Shown here one piece after another: positions 34,506 through 40,406 of a stretch of DNA of 40,406 nucleotides. Under the pieces are notes generated by a model. It made no database searches. It worked only from the letters and a program-made list of their open reading frames with translations, and was not told the origin of the DNA. Source of the stretch: Desulfosporosinus lacus DSM 15449 (GTDB lineage: Bacteria > Bacillota > Desulfitobacteriia > Desulfitobacteriales > Desulfitobacteriaceae); assembly GCF_900129935.1 (NCBI RefSeq), contig NZ_FQXJ01000033.1, forward strand, positions 1 to 40,406, in the 5' to 3' direction. Within the stretch, counting starts at the first letter, position 1. Each line of letters starts with the position of its first letter. A program made the position numbers and the translations under genes.

Positions 34506-35432
34506 TTAGTGGAGGTTAGTCATCGGATATATCTTCTTCATCCACTCTACGGTCTTGGGCAATCCTTCTTCTAAAAGCACTTTAGGGCCGTGTGCAAGAT
34601 CTGTTTTTGCTTTGCTGATATCTGGCCGTTTGCTAACCGTATTGTGTTTATCTTCCGGAAGATATTTAACCAATTTTGGGTTACCGTCAGTATATTTTAG
34701 AACTAAATCACTTAAATCTTTGACGCTGCGATATTCAGTTCCCCCAATATTATAAACCTCACCAGGTTTAAAGTTATGAGCTGCGTTAGCTATGGTAGGA
34801 ATTAGATCATCTACATACATAAAGACACGGTAGTAACCTTCAAAAACTTCATATGGGATTGCCTGTAATGCTCGATAAATAAAGAGGCAAACAACACTGC
34901 GATAGGAATGATAATATTCCCCAGGACCATAGGCGTTGAATAACCGCAGTCTAACAATAGGAGATTCGAATTTCTTTTCAAAGTTGATTACTTGTACTTC
35001 GTTTGCCCACTTGGTTAACGCATAATCATTATGCTGAATGATTGTCTTTTTCAAAGGCAAATCTTCAGTTAATATGGGCTCCATTGCTTCCCCGTAGATT
35101 TCAGAAGAACTTGTAAAGATTAATTTGAAGCCCTTCTTCAATTGCCATTCTAAAATGTTGCGCGTTCCAATAACATTTGTTTTCCATAGTGTGTCATAAT
35201 AATGCTCTCCATTAATACGGCCAAATTCAGCCGCCAAATGGAAAACATAATCATAGTCTTGATCAAATACCCGTTCTAACTGGCGATACTCAGAGATGTC
35301 CGCCCTAATATATTTATCTCCAAGATGATGTTGCAAATCAACTTCCCAAACATCATGTCCCCGATCTTGGAGTACTTCTACTAATCGTGAACCTAGGGTT
35401 CCTTTACTGCCCGTTACTAAAATTTTAGCCAT
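34506..35432 (-). CDS. NAD-dependent sugar epimerase/dehydratase (extended SDR), 308 aa
   Basis: The extended short-chain dehydrogenase fold is shown by the N-terminal nucleotide motif VTGSKGTLGSRL (residues 6-17) and FHLAAEFG. The serine segment FTSSSEIYGE, the catalytic YALTK (YxxxK) and RLFNAYGPGEYY follow. Such enzymes make or interconvert nucleotide sugars; the exact activity cannot be told by eye. The frame is open to 35468, but AAGGAGAAG before ATG 35432 fixes the start. It lies next to the UDP-sugar dehydrogenase-like gene, which suggests successive steps on one nucleotide sugar. Confidence 0.92.
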   Translation of the reverse strand: MAKILVTGSKGTLGSRLVEVLQDRGHDVWEVDLQHHLGDKYIRADISEYRQLERVFDQDYDYVFHLAAEFGRINGEHYYDTLWKTNVIGTRNILEWQLKKGFKLIFTSSSEIYGEAMEPILTEDLPLKKTIIQHNDYALTKWANEVQVINFEKKFESPIVRLRLFNAYGPGEYYHSYRSVVCLFIYRALQAIPYEVFEGYYRVFMYVDDLIPTIANAAHNFKPGEVYNIGGTEYRSVKDLSDLVLKYTDGNPKLVKYLPEDKHNTVSKRPDISKAKTDLAHGPKVLLEEGLPKTVEWMKKIYPMTNLH

Positions 35433-35511
35433 GTCACTTCTCCTTTTTCTACCATTTTGTAGCCACAAAGAATCATAATGCTTACAAGTCTTTCGGATCC
35501 TTTGACCCCTA

Positions 35512-36576
35512 TCATTTAATCTCTAAGGCCTTTTGCCGATCCAATATTACCCTGGTTGCTAGGTGATTCTCATTTTTGTTATCATAATTGCCCTTTAACT
35601 CATCAATGGGATTAAAGCCTGCTGCACTTAGCTCATCCGGCGAAAATAAGGGATCTTCTACCCTGACAGTATTACCGGAAGCTTCTAAAGCTCTGACCAA
35701 ATCAACCCCCCTGCTATGCGCAAGATCCTTGACTCCCGTTTTATAGCTCAAACCTCTGACCCAGACTTCTTTGCCACTGCCCACCTGTTTAACGATCCGC
35801 TCCCTATAGTCCTGATCCGCTTGTTCTGCCCCTTCCAACAACGCTGAGGGACACACCGTTCTTAAGAAATTCATGTCTTTAGGCAGACACTCCCCTCCAA
35901 TTCCCCAGTCAGTGGCTAGAAGTTCGACGTTGTTCTTACTATTGACAGCCATTCTTAGATCATCAAAACTCATTCCATTCGTAACGCAATATCCATATAT
36001 TTCTTGGGCAAAAGCTACATCAACATAGCGTTTTACATTCTCAACCACTTTTGACAATTCCGCCACTCTGACATCCGCAATTTCAACCAGAAGGGGAACC
36101 AATGGATTATAAAACTCACGCCCCTTTTCAAGGCATGCTCTGGTAAAGGCCCCCATAACTCTTGGGGTATCACAAACGGTTTTGTCAACTCCAAACATTA
36201 CCCGATGAGGAACATGAATCAAAAAAAGATCTGTTCCTAATTTAAATCCTCTTTGCTCTAAGAATTCTCGAATGCGCATCATGGTACCTGGAGGTAATGT
36301 CGATTCAATGGAAATTAAAGAACCCGGACAGATGATCATATGCTCTAAGGCAGAAAATAAATTTTGACCTTGATTACCGGTGGAAGGAGCCATTAACCAA
36401 ACATCAATCCCTGTTAAAGCCCTATAATCAGTGGTCACCCTATGACCCTTACGTCTTAATTCGTTAACCCTACTCTCATTCACATCTACCCCGATGACCT
36501 CTCCAGAGAATTTTTGGTCTAGATAGGTGAACAGATTAAACCCGATATTACCCAATCCAACGACACAAATTTTCAT
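35512..36576 (-). CDS. UDP-glucose/GDP-mannose dehydrogenase family protein, 354 aa
   Basis: The Rossmann motif VVGLGNIGFNLF (residues 5-16), the SLISIESTLPPGT block, the middle-domain VENVKRYVDVAFAQEI and the catalytic-cysteine loop GGECLPKD identify a nucleotide-sugar dehydrogenase that oxidises the C6 hydroxyl to a uronic acid. The C-terminal domain starts at about 270 (EVWVRGLSYKTGVKDLAHSR). The protein is shorter than usual (often 400-450 residues). The start is chosen at ATG 36576 because the GGAGG at 36596-36592 is directly adjacent to the alternative ATG 36588, too close for it. The substrate is not known. Confidence 0.88.
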   Translation of the reverse strand: MKICVVGLGNIGFNLFTYLDQKFSGEVIGVDVNESRVNELRRKGHRVTTDYRALTGIDVWLMAPSTGNQGQNLFSALEHMIICPGSLISIESTLPPGTMMRIREFLEQRGFKLGTDLFLIHVPHRVMFGVDKTVCDTPRVMGAFTRACLEKGREFYNPLVPLLVEIADVRVAELSKVVENVKRYVDVAFAQEIYGYCVTNGMSFDDLRMAVNSKNNVELLATDWGIGGECLPKDMNFLRTVCPSALLEGAEQADQDYRERIVKQVGSGKEVWVRGLSYKTGVKDLAHSRGVDLVRALEASGNTVRVEDPLFSPDELSAAGFNPIDELKGNYDNKNENHLATRVILDRQKALEIK

Positions 36577-36761
36577 TATTGGATCCATCCTCCCCCAATA
36601 TCATCACTATAAGTTATGGCAGTCCACTCCTTGTTGACACAACAGAGGATGTATCTCTCAGAAATAATCCCTTTAACATTCGATTTGGATGTCAGATTTT
36701 GCAACCTTGGTGCTGGGTGTGACATACACTAAAAAGACAATAAATTTATGGAGGACAAATT

Positions 36762-37757
36762 ATGAAACTAGTTATTCCAGTTGTAAGTTTGGAAACAGGA
36801 GGGACACGCTTTATTTATCAGTTGGCAAATGAAATGGTTGATAAAGGGCACAGCGTAGAAATTGTGCTTCCTGAAAAGGCCTCTGTAGCTTGGCCCCTGC
36901 GAGCACAGGTTACCCGTGTTAAAGAACTTACTACTGATAGTATACCGCCTGCAGATTTCATACTTCCCAATTTTTATCCCACTGTTTTCCCTGCATGGGC
37001 ATCAAAAAAAGGCCGAGTCGTTCGACTGAGCCTTGGATATGAGCCTTTATGGGTGCCAGAAAGGGAAAAAGCCTTAGCTTCTTACCATATCGATGCTCCG
37101 ATCATTTCTATATCTGAATGGCATCGGCAATTAATTTTACAAGGAACTGGGAAAAACAGCACCATTATTCCTGGAGGGGTTGATAGCTCTGTTTTTTGTC
37201 CCAGCCCCAAAAAGTCTCTTTCTAGAGGACGTTATTCACTAGCTTATATCCTTCGTTCCAAGGAACATGGCTATACTTGGAAAGGTGCCGAAGATTTTTG
37301 GGAAGCCTGCCAGCGCTTAACTCAGTTAGTTCCTCCCTTTGACATTCTGGTTGTAGCTCCGGAAGGGGCAAATTACCCAGCACCCCTTCCCTATGAAATA
37401 GTGAATGCGCAGTCTGACAGCGAAATGGCCCGCTTCTATGCTCAGGCAGATATTTTTGTTTCGACCTCCTACTTCGAAGCCTTTTCAATGCCACCTTTAG
37501 AGGCGATGGCCTGTGGTACTGCGGTCGTAACTACGGATAACGGGGGCAACCGTGACTATACCATAAATGGACAGAACTGTTTACTTGTTCCCCCCAGCGA
37601 TATTCAGCAACTAACCCTTGTATTGGCTCATCTATTAACTCAAGGAACTTTAAGGAATCAACTTGCCCTTAACGGCTTACATTTCGCCCAGTCCTGGACA
37701 TGGCGGCACGCTGCTGATAAATTAGAAGCCTTACTTTTTCAGCTAGCGCGCACCTAA
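36762..37757 (+). CDS. Family 4 glycosyltransferase, first copy, 331 aa
   Basis: The GT-B fold is visible: an N-terminal acceptor half beginning KLVIPVVSLETGGTRFIYQL, then the nucleotide-sugar half with SYFEAFSMPPLEAMACG (the EX7E donor motif) and AVVTTDNGGNRDY. It adds a sugar from a nucleotide donor to a surface glycan. It is closely similar to the gene at 38499-39488 along the whole length, with nearly identical binding sites (GGAGGACAAATT before the ATG). The two diverge in donor-side loops. The opposed methyltransferase gene lies between them. Confidence 0.92.
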   Translation: MKLVIPVVSLETGGTRFIYQLANEMVDKGHSVEIVLPEKASVAWPLRAQVTRVKELTTDSIPPADFILPNFYPTVFPAWASKKGRVVRLSLGYEPLWVPEREKALASYHIDAPIISISEWHRQLILQGTGKNSTIIPGGVDSSVFCPSPKKSLSRGRYSLAYILRSKEHGYTWKGAEDFWEACQRLTQLVPPFDILVVAPEGANYPAPLPYEIVNAQSDSEMARFYAQADIFVSTSYFEAFSMPPLEAMACGTAVVTTDNGGNRDYTINGQNCLLVPPSDIQQLTLVLAHLLTQGTLRNQLALNGLHFAQSWTWRHAADKLEALLFQLART

Positions 37758-37787
37758 ATTCAATATTTGCACCAATAATACTTCTGT

Positions 37788-38363
37788 CTAACAATCCTTC
37801 CAAGCTAAGAGGGCATCGACAGGCTCAGCGTCTTTTCCGTATACTTCTAAAAACGCTTTATTACTCTGATCATGGAACTTACTAAAGATTATAGTATTAT
37901 AGCCATACTTTTGAAAATCCTCCACCTCCCATCCTGATCGATGCCGTTGGAAGCTTTCTCCCCCTAAACCATAATGGTCAATGTCGAGCTGTTTGAAGAA
38001 ACCTCTTGGAGTAAAGATGATAACCCTTTTAGAAGCAATCTCTTCAACTTGGCTCAGGACATCCCAAGCAACGTTTTTCTTGAAATGCTCAATGACATCA
38101 ATCAACGTTACACTATCTATTGACTTAGGCAGAAACAGTTCACTAAGGCGTTCTGCCATGAAATTAATTTTTAAGAACTGCTCACCCGATTTAGCATTCT
38201 CTAGGTAAGGGCGATGAGCATCAACCCCGATTTTTATTGGGCAACTAAATTTTCCGAGGGTCTCACCTATTCCGCAACCAACATCTAGGACCGTATGAGA
38301 ATTCGATAGAAGTTCATTAATCGCACCAAGGAAATCCTTATGATTTACGACATTGACTGTCAC
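37788..38363 (-). CDS. Class I SAM-dependent methyltransferase, 191 aa
   Basis: The motif I loop VLDVGCGIGETLG near residues 22-34 and a motif II-like IGVDAHRPYLENA near 44-56 mark a Rossmann-fold methyltransferase; SVTLIDVIEHFKK follows as motif IV. Family relatives act on small molecules or on sugar chains. The start is GTG behind GGAAGGATG. It is the only minus-strand gene between the two plus-strand GT4 genes and converges with the first, ending 30 bases from it. Methylation of a surface sugar, possibly as a chain terminator, is a plausible role. Confidence 0.85.
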   Translation of the reverse strand: MTVNVVNHKDFLGAINELLSNSHTVLDVGCGIGETLGKFSCPIKIGVDAHRPYLENAKSGEQFLKINFMAERLSELFLPKSIDSVTLIDVIEHFKKNVAWDVLSQVEEIASKRVIIFTPRGFFKQLDIDHYGLGGESFQRHRSGWEVEDFQKYGYNTIIFSKFHDQSNKAFLEVYGKDAEPVDALLAWKDC

Positions 38364-38498
38364 AGGCTGAACATCCTTCCATCTTAATTTCTGTCTCTAT
38401 TATGGTATTCAAAATTTTCCTTAAAGTACCATCTGACACACAAATCGCCTACTTGATTGCATAATATGTAGTACCGTAAAGTAAAGGGAGGACAAACT

Positions 38499-39488
38499 AT
38501 GAAGATCGTGTTTCCTGTTCTCAGTTTAGAAATGGGCGGCGGGGCGCGTTTTATTTATCACCTGGCTAATGCCCTTGTTGATAAAGGACATGATATTGAA
38601 GTCATTATGCCCGAAAAGGGCCTCCAAGTCTGGCCCTTGCGTGCCAAACTGAGACGAGTAAAAGAACTTACCCCTTCCTCCATTCCTTCAGCCGATTTCA
38701 TAATCCCAAATTTCTATTTAACTGTTAAGCCTGCATTCGAGTCTAGAAATGGCCTGGTAGTACGCTTAAGTCTAGGATATGAACCTCTTTGGGTTCCTGA
38801 CTCGAAAATCGCAAAACAGAGTTATTTAATCGGCGCTCCAATCATGTCAATATCGGAGTGGCACCGCCAACTTCTATTCCAACAAACTGGTCTGCAAAGC
38901 ACAGTTATCTCTGGTGGAGTAGATACTTCGACATTCCGTCCTTACCCTAAACCGTCTGAACAAACGGGTATCAAGAAGATTTTTTACATCATGCGTGACC
39001 CTACCTCAGGGTATACGTGGAAAGGCGGCTCAGACTTTTTAAAAGCTGTCACCCGTTTAAAGGAACAGATTAATTTCGAGTTAACCGTATCCCTTCCAGA
39101 GGGTGCCCAATTTTCCAGCCCTGTGCTTTGTCGGGTTAAAACCTCGACAACAGACCAAGAGCTTGCCCAGCTCTATGCAGAGGCAGACCTCTTCGTTTAT
39201 ACCTCTTACTTTGAAGCATTTGGCTTACCACCCCTTGAAGCAATGGCTTGCGGTACAGCTGTAGTAACCACAGATTGCGGCGGAAATCGTGATTACGCTA
39301 GCAACGGTGAAAACTGTTTGTTAGTTCCCCCAAGTGACATCGATCAGCTAAGCTCAGCAATCTATTATCTATTGACCCAGGATACTGAACGCCAGCGGTT
39401 AGCCGCCTCAGGCCATCTTTTCGCCCAGGCCTGGTCTTGGCAACGCACTGCAGCTCAAGTAGAAGCTTTCTTGCTGAGCCTAAAGTAA
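38499..39488 (+). CDS. Family 4 glycosyltransferase, second copy, 329 aa
   Basis: This is a paralogue of the gene at 36762-37757 with the same layout: KIVFPVLSLEMGGGARFIYH at the start, LSLGYEPLWVP, SISEWHRQLL, then SYFEAFGLPPLEAMACG and AVVTTDCGGNRDY. I estimate well over half of the residues are identical. The duplication seems old enough for the intermediate loops to differ. GGGAGGACAAACT before the ATG matches the first copy's site. Probably it adds another sugar of the same surface glycan. A strong terminator follows. Confidence 0.92.
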   Translation: MKIVFPVLSLEMGGGARFIYHLANALVDKGHDIEVIMPEKGLQVWPLRAKLRRVKELTPSSIPSADFIIPNFYLTVKPAFESRNGLVVRLSLGYEPLWVPDSKIAKQSYLIGAPIMSISEWHRQLLFQQTGLQSTVISGGVDTSTFRPYPKPSEQTGIKKIFYIMRDPTSGYTWKGGSDFLKAVTRLKEQINFELTVSLPEGAQFSSPVLCRVKTSTTDQELAQLYAEADLFVYTSYFEAFGLPPLEAMACGTAVVTTDCGGNRDYASNGENCLLVPPSDIDQLSSAIYYLLTQDTERQRLAASGHLFAQAWSWQRTAAQVEAFLLSLK

Positions 39489-39494
39489 TCTCTA

Positions 39495-39545
39495 AAGCAG
39501 TAAGGATTTTCATTTATAGAAAGTCTTTACTGCTTAATTTTTTTA
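39495..39545 (+). terminator. Intrinsic terminator of the second GT4 gene
   Basis: AAGCAGTAA (39495-39503) pairs with TTACTGCTT (39527-39535), followed by AATTTTTTT. Confidence 0.85.
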
Positions 39546-39601
39546 ATATTTTTTCCTTTATTACCAACTCATCTAGTGCGAAACGACAATAGGTAACCTC
39601 C

Positions 39602-39661
39602 CACATATCTCATCAATAGTTTGGTTTAGACTTTTAATCCAAACTATTGATAAGATATGTG
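39602..39661. repeat. Long near-perfect inverted repeat
   Basis: Arms of 23 bases (39602-39624 and 39639-39661) are complementary except for one C/A mismatch, around a 14-base loop. It is in a gap between two convergent transcripts (39489-39882) that otherwise shows no gene. It may be a bidirectional terminator or a mobile-element remnant. Confidence 0.6.
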
Positions 39662-39820
39662 CTACCGATAAATATTTTCCTTGCTCTAGGCGCTGGGCGA
39701 TGCGCACAATCGTACACAAACTGATGGTTATCTACTAATCGGCCATCTTTCCTTCCACATTCATAGATATGATTTTAGCTATAGCATTCGACTAAACAAT
39801 AAATGAAAGTTTCCGACACT

Positions 39821-39874
39821 AGATAGTACAGAAAAAGGAGTCCCAACGTTAGGGACCCTCTTTCTGTACTATCT
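39821..39874 (-). terminator. Long terminator hairpin of the collagen-like gene
   Basis: AGATAGTACAGAAA (39821-39834) and its complement at 39861-39874 pair fully, continued by GAGTCCC/GGGACC-type pairs with slips, giving a stem of over 20 bases. The inner arm carries TTTTT on the minus strand. Confidence 0.7.
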
Positions 39875-39882
39875 TGTAATTA

Positions 39883-40406
39883 TCATCCAAAGATAAGGAC
39901 ATTTAGTGCTCTAGTAAGCGCAACCGCGCTTGTAAGGTTTGTACCCGTAACTGTAATCCTGATTTCGTAGGTGTGAGATCCGGCAGTCGGGGTATCAATC
40001 CAAGTCAAGCTAGGGATTTCACCAAATAGACGTGCAGTTGCCGATTGGCTATCAGTGTCTTTTTCAACTGTTACTGTAGCAATAGATGCTCCATCCAGGA
40101 AAAGTTCATAGTTAATAGTATATTGATAATTAGTGCTAGCGGTTGTTGTTATTTCTACTTCTGACATTGAGTCCAATTTCAATGTCTGTCCTGTCGTAGT
40201 GGTTACTGGAAGGGAAAGAACAGATACTTCAGTGGTAATGGGAAGAGCTAACGAACTACTGGATTGGGCTGATGATAATGTGCTTCCGGCTCCGGTGGCA
40301 CCCGTTACTCCAACTTCTCCTGTTGCCCCAGTTGCTCCTGTCGCTCCAACTTCCCCTGTAGCTCCAGTTGTTCCTGTCGCTCCGACTTCCCCTGTAGCTC
40401 CAGTTG
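39883..40406 (-). CDS. C-terminal end of a collagen-like (Gly-X-Thr) surface protein (partial)
   Basis: The frame is open from the stop at 39883 to the right edge, so the start and most of the protein lie outside the window. From the edge inward it reads Gly-X-Thr triplets in a 12-residue unit ([12 protein letters not shown], a 36-base repeat, three copies with drift), typical of BclA-like spore-surface collagens, whose threonines can carry O-glycans. A Ser-rich linker ([15 protein letters not shown]) leads to a beta-rich C-terminal domain of about 110 residues that ends NVLIFG, perhaps a trimerising jelly roll. The adjoining sugar genes fit a glycosylated surface protein. Confidence 0.88.
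   Translation of the reverse strand, partial: TGATGEVGATGTTGATGEVGATGATGATGEVGVTGATGAGSTLSSAQSSSSLALPITTEVSVLSLPVTTTTGQTLKLDSMSEVEITTTASTNYQYTINYELFLDGASIATVTVEKDTDSQSATARLFGEIPSLTWIDTPTAGSHTYEIRITVTGTNLTSAVALTRALNVLIFG

Overview
The window looks like a chromosomal piece of an endospore-forming, low-G+C Clostridia-type Firmicute. My best guess is the Peptococcaceae (Desulfosporosinus/Desulfitobacterium type). This is an inference from the start of the 16S rRNA gene at the left edge, strong AGGAGG-type ribosome binding sites, a glmS ribozyme, a Spo0E-like phosphatase, a c-di-AMP cyclase operon and a collagen-like surface protein. I see no phage, transposase, CRISPR array, tRNA or defence island.

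Left part (1-14.8 kb). The 5' end of a 16S rRNA gene leaves the window leftward, with two tandem promoter-like sites behind it. Then comes a mosaic of mostly single genes: an unrecognised helical protein, a TauE/SafE permease beside a class I DAHP synthase, a small unknown protein, a ketopantoate-reductase-like enzyme, a broken isochorismatase-family gene (one-base deletion plus in-frame amber), a GNAT acetyltransferase whose N-terminus seems frameshifted, several very small genes, two DUF2382 (YsnF-type) stress proteins, an EamA exporter with an AraC regulator, an APC permease flanked by short direct repeats, a TIM-barrel protein, and an XRE regulator/membrane protein pair with a clear promoter and dyad.

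Centre (14.9-27.1 kb). All large genes but one lie on the minus strand. In order of transcription: PIG-L deacetylase, DUF362 ferredoxin-like protein, DUF1786 protein; then cdaA, cdaR, a COG2509-type FAD protein, glmM, the glmS ribozyme and glmS. This joins c-di-AMP synthesis to UDP-GlcNAc precursor synthesis. The exception is a plus-strand secreted CAP-domain protein with an uninterrupted run of 23 Thr-Pro dipeptides. A Spo0E-like phosphatase follows.

Right part (27.4-40.4 kb). A 1091-residue multi-PAS hybrid histidine kinase is followed by a separate Hpt protein, which suggests a phosphorelay. Then comes a polysaccharide/glycoprotein locus: UDP-GlcNAc 2-epimerase, a short YVTN-repeat protein, a GT2 glycosyltransferase, an NAD-dependent sugar epimerase/dehydratase, a UDP-sugar-dehydrogenase-like protein, two paralogous GT4 glycosyltransferases around an opposed methyltransferase, and, leaving the right edge, the C-terminal end of a collagen-like (Gly-X-Thr) protein. 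Together they suggest decoration of a cell or spore surface glycoprotein, the most interesting functional hypothesis in the window.

Many genes end in long hairpins. Four intergenic hairpins have stems of 22-24 bp, two of them perfect.
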